DNA of 64,000 nt, taken from NCBI GenBank assembly GCA_965250205.1, contig CBDFNK010000019.1, positions 1-64,000 of the forward strand, in the 5' to 3' direction. The position numbers and the translations under genes were made by a program. Source of the DNA: JAHZKN01 sp965250205 (GTDB lineage Bacteria > Pseudomonadota > Alphaproteobacteria > Rhizobiales > Hyphomicrobiaceae). The stretch's first letter is position 1, and each line of letters begins with the position of its first letter. Positions 8,827 through 15,442 of the stretch are shown one piece after another. Below the pieces are notes generated by a model that did no database searches, was not told where the DNA came from, and saw nothing but the letters and a program-made list of their open reading frames with translations.

Positions 8827-9780
8827 CTACTGCCCACTAAATCCAAGGGCTGCAGCAGGAGGTAGGGACCGACGCATGCTTGGAGAAAGCTGCTTGGGCT
8901 CGGTGGTCGCAAAGCGGCGCATTTTCGGCCCCGGCACGGTGATGCGTTCTTGTGCGATCTGCATTTCTTCCGGATGCGGTGCGAACGGCGTCAAATGCTG
9001 ACGTTTAAAGCGTGGGCATCGGGCTGTTGGACTAATTTGTCGTCCCTCCAGCACGACGTCGACGACATAGCGGCGCTCGCACACCGTTACAGTTGGCGGA
9101 ATGCGATGGGCTTCGAAATAATCGTAGCCTTGTTTCATTGTGCGCCAGAACCGGTACCACTTCGATTTTCGATGCCGGGCCAGTTTTTCATCGGTCATGC
9201 GGAACGGAAAAGCGTGGACATTAAATTTACGCTGTCCACCACGAAGGGCTTCGCGCGACAGTGCATAGATCTCTTCAATCAAGGCATCCGTCATGGCGTA
9301 GCAGCCGGCTGACTTGCAATCGCCATGGACCATCAAATGCTGCCCAGTACGATACTTTGATTTGTCATAACTGTTGGGGTAGCCAAGATTGAACGCGAGA
9401 TGAAATTTTGAGTTTGGATTGAGTTGGTCGGTGGTGATGGAATAAAAGCCCTCAGGTGCTTGTTTATCACCCTGGCGCATCTTGGGACCAAGCGCACCGG
9501 ACCAATTGCAAATCGGATAGGTCTTGAAGTGGTAGTAGCGACCGTCGTTACGCAGCTTCCAAACTTCCAATTCAGATTCTTCTTTGAAGATGCGCACAAA
9601 GATTGGCGCAGAGACATCCATACCCTTGCGGCCAAGCATCGAAAGGGTGTCTTTCGACAGCGGTTGTTCTGAAGCTGGAATCGTTGGAGCCTGGCTACAG
9701 GCAGCGACAAGCGCACTGGCGGCAGTAATGATGCTAACAGCGACAGCAATGGATTTACTGCGGACAGCCTGGATACTCAT
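8827..9780 (-). CDS. YkuD-family L,D-transpeptidase-like lipoprotein (second of a tandem pair)
   Basis: This is a 317-residue exported protein. The signal peptide ends in a lipobox (ASALVAAC), so it is probably a lipoprotein. The catalytic core has MVHGDCKSAGCYAMTD, and it shares KEESELEVWKLRN, GDKQAPEGFYSIT and AFNLGYPNSYDK with the upstream-reading paralogue at 7818-8714. The two genes point the same way, 112 bases apart, so they probably arose by tandem duplication; one product is membrane-anchored and the other lipid-anchored. Role: periplasmic peptidoglycan or envelope-protein transpeptidation, by family. Confidence 0.87.
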   Translation of the reverse strand: MSIQAVRSKSIAVAVSIITAASALVAACSQAPTIPASEQPLSKDTLSMLGRKGMDVSAPIFVRIFKEESELEVWKLRNDGRYYHFKTYPICNWSGALGPKMRQGDKQAPEGFYSITTDQLNPNSKFHLAFNLGYPNSYDKSKYRTGQHLMVHGDCKSAGCYAMTDALIEEIYALSREALRGGQRKFNVHAFPFRMTDEKLARHRKSKWYRFWRTMKQGYDYFEAHRIPPTVTVCERRYVVDVVLEGRQISPTARCPRFKRQHLTPFAPHPEEMQIAQERITVPGPKMRRFATTEPKQLSPSMRRSLPPAAALGFSGQ

Positions 9781-10004
9781 AACGCTACGCTCCCCCTGGC
9801 GTACAGCGTGAAGAATTGGGCATATTTCGTAAAGATTTCATTAACCCTTCAGTCGCCAATGACCATAGTCGGCAACCCCCGTATGTTCAACGTCCAAGAG
9901 TTATCCCCAACAGAGCGGCTAGATTGCGGCAGCGATTGGGTGATCTTTTGCTGTGCCAACTGTGCGCTTTTAGACGGCGACAGGCGGCCAATACGGGTTG
10001 TAGC

Positions 10005-10952
10005 CTATAAATTGCGGCCGATTTCAAGGAAGCGCTCGTGACGCTGCTTCCTAATCTCTGTCGCGGACATATCGGCAAATTCTTCGAGTGAGTCGGCTAT
10101 GGCATCGCCCGTGTCAGCAATGATCTGAGCCGCATCGCGGTGGCCGCCGCCCACAGGCTCGGTAATAATGGTGTCAATAATGCCCAGTTCTTTGAGGTCT
10201 TGCGCCGTAATTTTCATGTTTGTGGCAGCGTCAATTTTTTTCTCTGAATCGCGCCACAGGATCGATGCCGCAGCCTCCGGAGAGGCGACGGTGTAGATGG
10301 AATGCTCAAGCATGAGAATACGATTGGCGGATGCAATAGCGATTGCACCCCCTGAACCGCCTTCACCAATCACTACCGAAATCAGCGGCACGCCAATTTT
10401 CAAACAGCAATCGGTGGAGCGCGCAATGGCTTCAGCCTGGCCGCGTTCTTCGGCACTAATGCCAGGATAGGCGCCAGCGGTATCAACCAGCGTGATCACG
10501 GGTAAGGAAAACCGGTCGGCCATTTCCATCAAGCGAACCGCTTTTCGATATCCTTCTGGCATGGCCATGCCGAAGTTGTGGCGAATGCGGCTTTCGGTGT
10601 CGGAGCCTTTTTCATGACCGATGACCATGACGGATTGACCGCGAAAGCGCCCAAGCCCACCCAAAATGGCTTGGTCTTCTGCAAAATATCGATCACCTGC
10701 TAAAGGCGTGAAGTCTTCAATGAGCTGATCCACGTAGTCGCAGAAATGGGGTCGGTAGGCGTGACGCGCAACCTGAGTTTTTTCCCACGGTGTCAGTTTG
10801 GCGTAGGTGTCGGCGAGTGCCGCTTTCGCCTTTTGTTCCAGCTTAACGATCTCATCTTCAATCGAGACGGATTCATCGCCCTCAAGCGATCGCAACTCAG
10901 CGATTTTACCTTCGAGTGCTTTAATCGTGTCTTCGAATTCAAGATAAATCAC
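10005..10952 (-). CDS. accA: acetyl-CoA carboxylase carboxyltransferase subunit alpha
   Basis: AccA is the alpha subunit of the carboxyltransferase that moves CO2 from biotin to acetyl-CoA, the first step of fatty-acid synthesis; it works with AccD in the cytoplasm. About 315 residues match the family along the whole length: YLEFEDTIKALEGKIAELR at the start, then GHEKGSDTESRIRHNFGMA, DTAGAYPGISAEERGQAEAI and GEGGSGGAIAIA. The start is placed at a GTG (10952) because the protein family begins there; upstream codons extend the frame but do not resemble AccA and no good ribosome site is visible. The cargo transposon lies just upstream and may have changed its promoter. Confidence 0.93.
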   Translation of the reverse strand: MIYLEFEDTIKALEGKIAELRSLEGDESVSIEDEIVKLEQKAKAALADTYAKLTPWEKTQVARHAYRPHFCDYVDQLIEDFTPLAGDRYFAEDQAILGGLGRFRGQSVMVIGHEKGSDTESRIRHNFGMAMPEGYRKAVRLMEMADRFSLPVITLVDTAGAYPGISAEERGQAEAIARSTDCCLKIGVPLISVVIGEGGSGGAIAIASANRILMLEHSIYTVASPEAAASILWRDSEKKIDAATNMKITAQDLKELGIIDTIITEPVGGGHRDAAQIIADTGDAIADSLEEFADMSATEIRKQRHERFLEIGRNL

Positions 10953-11105
10953 CGTTGTCGGTGACGAATGAGACGAGCCTTGCAACAGGGGTGTTTCCTT
11001 TTTCAGAGTTAGTGGCAGTGCCGGAGCGGCTTGGCCTGCGAGGCTAACCGGACATTGGGATCTTAGCCGGACCTCTGTCAAGATGAGGCAAATTTTGGTC
11101 GTGGG

Positions 11106-11978
11106 TCAGGTATTACTAACTTTCTTAGGTCGGCCTGATTTAGGGGCCTGTTCGTCATAGATAACTAGGAAGTCTTTCCAGGACATCAACTCACCTGTAA
11201 GTCCGGCGTCCATGGCTGGTGAGGCCTTTAGGGTCTTATGAATACGGATGAAGTTATACCAGACCGAATAGATGGCAACCATATGGGCATGGTTTTCAAA
11301 CTTTTTAGAGAACGCGTTGGTTAACCGCGTAAACCTGCGATTGTGCATGCGCATGGTTAAGTTTTGCCGCTCGACGTAGCTTGTTGAGATATGCTTTTGA
11401 TCTGGGTTGCCCGTGATTGCTTTCTTTTTTGCCCCAAGGCATTTGCCAGATGAGTACCGTTTCTTGGGACCCTTTTGCATCTCGCCATAAATTTTTACCA
11501 GCATGGCATAATCAACGTCTATTCCGAACGCCCCATCTACCGCATCAAGATAGGGGTTATATCCATCCAACGTAAGTTGAATACGACTAGAGATACGTGC
11601 TGCAACATCATTCATGAAAGCATCGGCAGCACTTGCGTCTCGATCACCGATAAAATACGAAACAATCAGCTTGGTGTCAGCATCGAGGGCTGTCCAGGTC
11701 CAAACATCGCCAGCGCCATCAATTGGCTTTTTCATCTTTGCGACGTTCTTTTCTTTGGCCGCTGTGAAGCTCCAAATTTCATCAACCTGCACACGCTTGC
11801 ATTTCAGGCCACACACATTGGCATCATGATAGCCCGCACAGAACTTGCCCATATCGACCAGCATCTTTGTGACGGTGTTGATAGAGCAGTCGCAGACCCT
11901 TGAAATAGAACGCATGCTTGAGCCCTCAACCATCATGTTGAGGATTTGGACGCGCTTCTCTAAGGGCAGCTTGTTCAT
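11106..11978 (-). CDS. IS1-family (DDE) transposase
   Basis: This is a single-frame 290-residue transposase. It has an N-terminal helix-turn-helix (RVQILNMMVEGSSMRSISRV, CSINTVTKML), a CxxxxC-like pair, then the catalytic core with VQVDEIWSF (first Asp), LTLDGYNPY (second Asp) and SYVERQNLTMRMHNRRF (Glu), and a basic C-terminus. It differs from the frameshifted Escherichia coli IS1 InsAB and resembles the long single-ORF IS1 group. The start at 11978 is chosen because the promoter at 11985-12013 puts transcription near that ATG; an upstream ATG at 12017 would lie within the -35 region. It is intact and could be active. Confidence 0.85.
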   Translation of the reverse strand: MNKLPLEKRVQILNMMVEGSSMRSISRVCDCSINTVTKMLVDMGKFCAGYHDANVCGLKCKRVQVDEIWSFTAAKEKNVAKMKKPIDGAGDVWTWTALDADTKLIVSYFIGDRDASAADAFMNDVAARISSRIQLTLDGYNPYLDAVDGAFGIDVDYAMLVKIYGEMQKGPKKRYSSGKCLGAKKKAITGNPDQKHISTSYVERQNLTMRMHNRRFTRLTNAFSKKFENHAHMVAIYSVWYNFIRIHKTLKASPAMDAGLTGELMSWKDFLVIYDEQAPKSGRPKKVSNT

Positions 11979-11984
11979 GCCATT

Positions 11985-12013
11985 AATATATGAACTAAGA
12001 TGCTTAGTGTCAA
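11985..12013 (-). promoter_or_regulatory. sigma-70-type promoter of the transposase, apparently leaderless
   Basis: On the minus strand TTGACA (12013-12008) and TATATT (11990-11985) are separated by exactly 17 bases. The expected transcription start falls at or within a base or two of the ATG at 11978, so the transposase mRNA would have almost no leader. This would limit translation. Confidence 0.65.
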
Positions 12014-12084
12014 GCATATTGCATGCATATCTCCAAATATGCTTGCATATATGAGCGAGTCATGGCTTATTTGCAAGCATATCT
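12011..12084. promoter_or_regulatory. clustered GCAAGCATAT-type repeats in the divergent promoter
   Basis: Four related sites lie between the transposase and the RhuM-like gene: CAAGCATATT at 12011, GCATGCATAT at 12021, ATATGCTTGCATAT at 12038-12051 (inverted) and GCAAGCATATCT at 12073. The first overlaps the transposase -35 box and the last lies just before the RhuM-like start. They look like operators for a repressor encoded on the element. The binding protein is not known. Confidence 0.5.
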
Positions 12085-12096
12085 TAGGGGTATAGC

Positions 12097-13257
12097 ATGA
12101 ACGAAAACGATGATGATTTTTCCGGTAAGGCCAAAGGCGGGCACGCTCGTCGAGATGCCCTTTCTCCGGAGGAACGGAAAGACATTGCGCGGAAGGCCGC
12201 GAAAGCACGGTGGGAAGCGGAGCCACTTAGGCTGCAAGAAGACTTAGATACTGGCGACCAATTTGTTTTATATACAAAGCCAGATGGCCAAGATTTTCAA
12301 TTGAGGTTTGAGGGCGCAGAACCGTGGGCAAATCAAAGCCAAATTGCTGACTTGTTTGGGATTGATCGTTCCGTAGCAACAAAACACATACGGAACATTT
12401 TTAAAGAGGGCGAAGTTGACGAAGAAACCTCATGTGCAAAACTTGCACATGAGGGTCAAACAGGACAAATATTTAAAACAAAAATCTATAATTTGGACAT
12501 GATATTGGCCGTTGGATATCGGGTTCAATCGTCCAAACAAGCTATTATCTTTCGCCGATGGGCAACCGACATTCTTAAGCAATACCTTATCGAGGGATTT
12601 GTGATTGATGTTCCACGCCTTGAAGACCCGGATGGGCGTCCCGATCACTTCGAAGAACTCCTCAAAAAAATTCGCCATATCCGTAGTTCGGAAAAGCGAA
12701 TGTGGACACGCATTCTTGATTTGGCGTCCTTCTGCAGTGACTACGGCATGATGACCGACGGTGAACGAGATAAATTTTTTGCCACCGTTCAGAACGCTAT
12801 GTACTGGTCTGTCACGCAAATGACGGCGGCCGAGGTAATCTATGAGCGCGTTGATTCATCGAAACCAAAAGCTGGACTTACTTCAATCAAGAGAGAGTTG
12901 CCAACAGTCGCAGAGGCGTCAGTTGGCAAGAATTACTATGGCAAGTCAGAAATTGAAACGCTAAATTTAGTTACCAGCATGACATTAGAGTTTTTTGAAA
13001 GCCAAGCAGAACAACGTCGCCCCACAACGATCGAACAATTCTTAGAAAAAATGCGCGAATTACTTAAGCTAGATGGACGCCCCGTAATTCGCAAAGACAA
13101 CAGAGGTAGTGTCTCTATGGCGCAGGCCAAAAAGAAGGCGTCGCAAGAGATTAAAGCCTATAAGGAGAGGGTTAGGATCGAAAGAGAAATTGCCGGTGAA
13201 AAGGCGCTAAAGAAATTGGGGGCAACTATAAAAGGCCGCAGCAAAAAACGTTCATAG
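12097..13257 (+). CDS. RhuM-family protein with N-terminal KGG...RW motif
   Basis: This is a 386-residue transposon cargo protein. Residues 1-45 carry a motif KGGHARRDALSPEERKDIAR followed by KARW, which also occurs in the small protein at 13258-13482. From about residue 60 it follows the RhuM family: WANQSQIADLFGIDRS, a variant of the usual helix-turn-helix region, then KHIRNIFKEGEV, then KIYNLDMILAVGYRVQSSKQ and FRRWATDILKQYLIEGF. RhuM proteins are DNA-binding-like proteins of mobile and virulence regions with no settled biochemical role. The C-terminus is long, helical and Lys-rich. An AGGGG ribosome site precedes the ATG. Likely roles are repressor of the element or the effector of a toxin-like system; neither is shown. 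Confidence 0.8.
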   Translation: MNENDDDFSGKAKGGHARRDALSPEERKDIARKAAKARWEAEPLRLQEDLDTGDQFVLYTKPDGQDFQLRFEGAEPWANQSQIADLFGIDRSVATKHIRNIFKEGEVDEETSCAKLAHEGQTGQIFKTKIYNLDMILAVGYRVQSSKQAIIFRRWATDILKQYLIEGFVIDVPRLEDPDGRPDHFEELLKKIRHIRSSEKRMWTRILDLASFCSDYGMMTDGERDKFFATVQNAMYWSVTQMTAAEVIYERVDSSKPKAGLTSIKRELPTVAEASVGKNYYGKSEIETLNLVTSMTLEFFESQAEQRRPTTIEQFLEKMRELLKLDGRPVIRKDNRGSVSMAQAKKKASQEIKAYKERVRIEREIAGEKALKKLGATIKGRSKKRS

Positions 13258-13482
13258 TCATTTGTTGGACCAACGCTTAGCGGCAGCCTTCTTAGCTATC
13301 TCAGATCTCTTTTTGGCGGAGAGTGATGCAGCCCGCGCCTTACCGCCCTTCGCCCCAAGTGCTTTAGCATTGGGGTCTTTGCCGTCATCTTCTACGGTTT
13401 CTTCGGCCTCACCCGTCGCTATCTGCATCACCTTTACAGCGTTGCCAATAACGTCAGAGGGGCGTTTGGTTTTTTTAGACAT
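13258..13482 (-). CDS. small basic KGG...RW-motif protein
   Basis: This is a 74-residue Lys/Ala-rich protein. The second half is the motif GAKGGKARAASLSAKKRSEI then AAAKRW, the same pattern as the N-terminus of the RhuM-like protein. The first half is SKKTKRPSDVIGNAVKVMQI and an acidic linker. Its ATG overlaps the last codons of the gene before it (13475-13738) by 8 bases, so the two are translationally coupled. Its stop codon directly abuts that of the convergent RhuM-like gene, with no spacer. A nucleic-acid-binding or antitoxin-like role is possible. Function unknown. Confidence 0.65.
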   Translation of the reverse strand: MSKKTKRPSDVIGNAVKVMQIATGEAEETVEDDGKDPNAKALGAKGGKARAASLSAKKRSEIAKKAAAKRWSNK

Positions 13483-13738
13483 TGTCGCCACCGGCTTGTT
13501 CGGCCTCTTGGTATGATAATATTGAGTTACCAATTTTGATCCATGGCCTGATATGCGTAGGTTCAGAATTTCGAACAGCCTCTAATGCCGTCTTTAGTCG
13601 CCAACATGCTAACGGGTTGTCTGTTGGTGCGTTCTCTGGTGGTGCATCTAGGTAAGGATCATACGACACTTTATGTGGGCTTACATCGTGCGGAAGCCAC
13701 ACAAGAATTGCAGCTTTTTCTAGCGGATCACCTACCAT
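13475..13738 (-). CDS. unknown 87-residue transposon cargo protein
   Basis: I do not recognise this protein. It is 87 residues, soluble, and rather rich in Pro and Trp (ILVWLPHDVSPHKVSYDPYL, NPLACWRLKTAL). The end, HIRPWIKIGNSILSYQEAEQ, recalls the tail of excisionase-type helix-turn-helix proteins (lysine-isoleucine-glycine then a strand and a short helix), but the leading helices are not evident. It overlaps the start of the KGG-motif gene by 8 bases, which supports it being real and co-expressed. It may be a DNA-binding accessory of the element. Confidence 0.5.
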   Translation of the reverse strand: MVGDPLEKAAILVWLPHDVSPHKVSYDPYLDAPPENAPTDNPLACWRLKTALEAVRNSEPTHIRPWIKIGNSILSYQEAEQAGGDNV

Positions 13739-13795
13739 CTAGCGTGGCTTCTTTATTTGCTTACCGCTAAGCATAGACGAATTTGACTTTGGTAG

Positions 13796-13990
13796 CTAGA
13801 ATTGCTTTGGCAATCCTGCCTGTTTCAAAGTTTCGTTAGCAGTGTGGCGTGACCTGATCGAGCCGTCGACGGTAAAATGGCGCTGCGAGATTGGGCTGTA
13901 CCAAATCTCGTGATCTCCGCGACCTTGCCTGTGAAAGTAACAACCGGCGGCTTCTAGTGCTCGTTTGACGTCGCGCGTGAAGCCCGGCAT
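13796..13990 (-). CDS. hicA: HicA-type mRNA interferase toxin
   Basis: This is a 64-residue toxin of the double-stranded-RNA-binding-like HicA fold. Landmarks are TRDVKRALEAAGCYFHRQGR, then GDHEIWYSPI with the catalytic His, RHFTVDGSIRSRHTANETLK and the GLPKQF end. HicA cleaves mRNA and arrests growth until neutralised by HicB. It lies 6 bases after the antitoxin-like gene and is translated from the same message. Antitoxin first is the reverse of the classical hicAB order but is common with DUF1902 partners. Confidence 0.85.
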   Translation of the reverse strand: MPGFTRDVKRALEAAGCYFHRQGRGDHEIWYSPISQRHFTVDGSIRSRHTANETLKQAGLPKQF

Positions 13991-13996
13991 TGCGCT

Positions 13997-14245
13997 TTAC
14001 TCATAGCTTGGATTGGCAATCCGCGTGCTCTGCTCAGCTATAATATGAACGGGAATATCTGGCGTATTATCGCCATTATATCCATTCAGTTCGAGCAAGT
14101 CGTCGAGCATTGCAAAGACCTTCGTGCGAAGTTCGTCGAACGTCGGGGCTTCCGCTGCAAGACCGTCGACGTCAGACGTCCTAGCGACCCAGACATTCGC
14201 CTCGTCGTCCCAACTTGCTCTGATGTAAATTGATAGTTGAGGCAT
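13997..14245 (-). CDS. HicB-like antitoxin (DUF1902)
   Basis: This is an 82-residue partner of the HicA toxin. The first part is the HicB partial RNase-H-like fold: YIRASWDDEANVWVARTSDV, then GLAAEAPTFDELRTKVFAML and DDLLELNG. The separate C-terminal DNA-binding domain of long HicB proteins is absent, which fits the DUF1902 form. An AAGGTAGG site lies just before the ATG. A perfect palindrome at 14270-14284 upstream is a likely autoregulatory operator. The pair would stabilise the transposon in the chromosome. Confidence 0.83.
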   Translation of the reverse strand: MPQLSIYIRASWDDEANVWVARTSDVDGLAAEAPTFDELRTKVFAMLDDLLELNGYNGDNTPDIPVHIIAEQSTRIANPSYE

Positions 14246-14269
14246 GGCCTACCTTTGAATACGCACAAC

Positions 14270-14284
14270 GTATGTTAAACATAC
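14270..14284. promoter_or_regulatory. palindromic operator candidate upstream of hicB-hicA
   Basis: GTATGTTAAACATAC is a six-base inverted repeat (GTATGT/ACATAC) around a TTA/TAA centre, 25 bases upstream of the antitoxin ATG. Toxin-antitoxin operons are usually autorepressed through such sites. It is assigned by position and symmetry only. Confidence 0.45.
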
Positions 14285-14484
14285 CTAGATTGCACATAGG
14301 AGTTAAGCCAGCACGAATCAAGTTAACTTACCTTTAATCGCTGTGGCTTGTCGGACTCACGACGTCAAATTATCGTTACTTTTCAATGAGATTCATATGC
14401 AAATTTGGCCCAAACACCACACCTTACGCTGTCAACGCGCTGTTTCATAATACCTGACCCACCACCCAAATTTTGGTGCCATGG

Positions 14485-15429
14485 TTAGCTGTTTTTTGCC
14501 AGCGGGTGATGGTCTTGAACCAGCCGTTTCAGCCGCTCTTCGAGGACATGGGTATAAATCTCCGTCGTCGAAATATCCGCATGTCCCAACAATTGTTGTA
14601 CGGCCCTTAAATCTGCGCCGCGATCGAGCAGGTGGCTGGCGAAGGCATGGCGGAGGACATGGGGTGAAACACGGGCTGGATCAAGGCCCGCTTCGAGTGT
14701 GATGGTCTTCAAATCTTGCGCAAAACGCTGGCGGGTAAGATGACCAAGCGCGCTCGTCGATGGAAAGAGCCAGCGCGTTGCAATCATGGGAGCCACGCCA
14801 TCGGTGGCATTCTGACCAAGGTTAAGGTAACGCAATAGAGCTGTGCGTGCCGACGTATTCAAAGGAACGATGCGTTCGCGACCACCCTTGCCTTTGATCA
14901 GCAGTGTGCGCTCATCGCCTGCCAGTACAGATCGTGGCAGCGAGACGAGTTCTGACACCCGCATGCCCGTGGCATAAAGCAATTCCAACAGGCAGTGAAA
15001 ACGCACAGCGCGAACCAGTCGGCGACCGCGCTGACCTTCGGTTACGTCGCGGGCGTAGTTCAGTAGCTGGTCAACCTCGTCGACCGTCATTGTTTTTGGC
15101 AGGCTGCGCTGACTTTTGGGTGATGCGGTGCCGCTCGCAGGATTATCGTTAATGATCCCTTCCGCTTCGAGAAATTTGTACAATTGTCGAACGGAGGAGA
15201 GCCGTCGCGCACGAGACGATGGCGCTAACCCTTTGCTCGCCTCATGCTGCATAAAATTGCGCACGTCTGCGGGTTTGGCGTCGATGACAGTAACGTTGTG
15301 AGCAGCGACGAACGTTCGAAACAGATCGAGATCGCGCCTGTAGGCAGCCAAGGTATTGCTGGCTGCCCCACGTTCTGTTGCAAGCATATCTAAAAAAAGC
15401 GCAATAGCAGATCGGTCATCTTCAAGCAT
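14485..15429 (-). CDS. xerD: tyrosine recombinase XerD
   Basis: XerD is the site-specific recombinase that, with XerC and FtsK, resolves chromosome dimers at dif. About 314 residues with an N-terminal SAM-like core-binding domain (FLDMLATERGAASNTLAAYR) and the catalytic domain with all the key residues: Arg in ATGMRVSELVSLP, Lys in IKGKGGRERIVPL, His-x-x-Arg in SPHVLRHAFASHLL, His in LLGHADISTT, and Tyr in TEIYTHV. The ATG at 15429 fits the family start; an ATG 15 codons upstream is also open. It follows the broken gene at 15443-17405, as in other Hyphomicrobiales, and would normally be close to accA; the transposon now intervenes. Confidence 0.93.
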   Translation of the reverse strand: MLEDDRSAIALFLDMLATERGAASNTLAAYRRDLDLFRTFVAAHNVTVIDAKPADVRNFMQHEASKGLAPSSRARRLSSVRQLYKFLEAEGIINDNPASGTASPKSQRSLPKTMTVDEVDQLLNYARDVTEGQRGRRLVRAVRFHCLLELLYATGMRVSELVSLPRSVLAGDERTLLIKGKGGRERIVPLNTSARTALLRYLNLGQNATDGVAPMIATRWLFPSTSALGHLTRQRFAQDLKTITLEAGLDPARVSPHVLRHAFASHLLDRGADLRAVQQLLGHADISTTEIYTHVLEERLKRLVQDHHPLAKNS

Positions 15430-15442
15430 GGCCACCGCGCCC

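Larger units (their letters stand above)
11097..14466. mobile_element. IS1-family transposon with cargo genes
   Basis: The ends are a 19-base inverted repeat: GGTCGTGGGTCAGGTATTA at 11097-11115 and its complement at 14448-14466 with one mismatch (GGTG instead of GGTC). An 8-base direct repeat CAAATTTT flanks it exactly at 11089-11096 and 14467-14474. Ends starting GGT and an 8-9 base duplication are typical of the IS1 family, and the transposase inside agrees. Between the ends lie, from left to right, the transposase, a RhuM-like protein, two coupled small genes and a HicA/HicB-like pair. No second internal copy of the end repeat was seen, so the whole 3.37 kb seems to move as one unit. It separates accA from xerD. 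Confidence 0.88.

Noticed and set aside
11089..11115. The CAAATTTT flanks as part of an imperfect inverted repeat
   Set aside because: They match better as an exact direct repeat outside 19-base ends, as expected for a target duplication.
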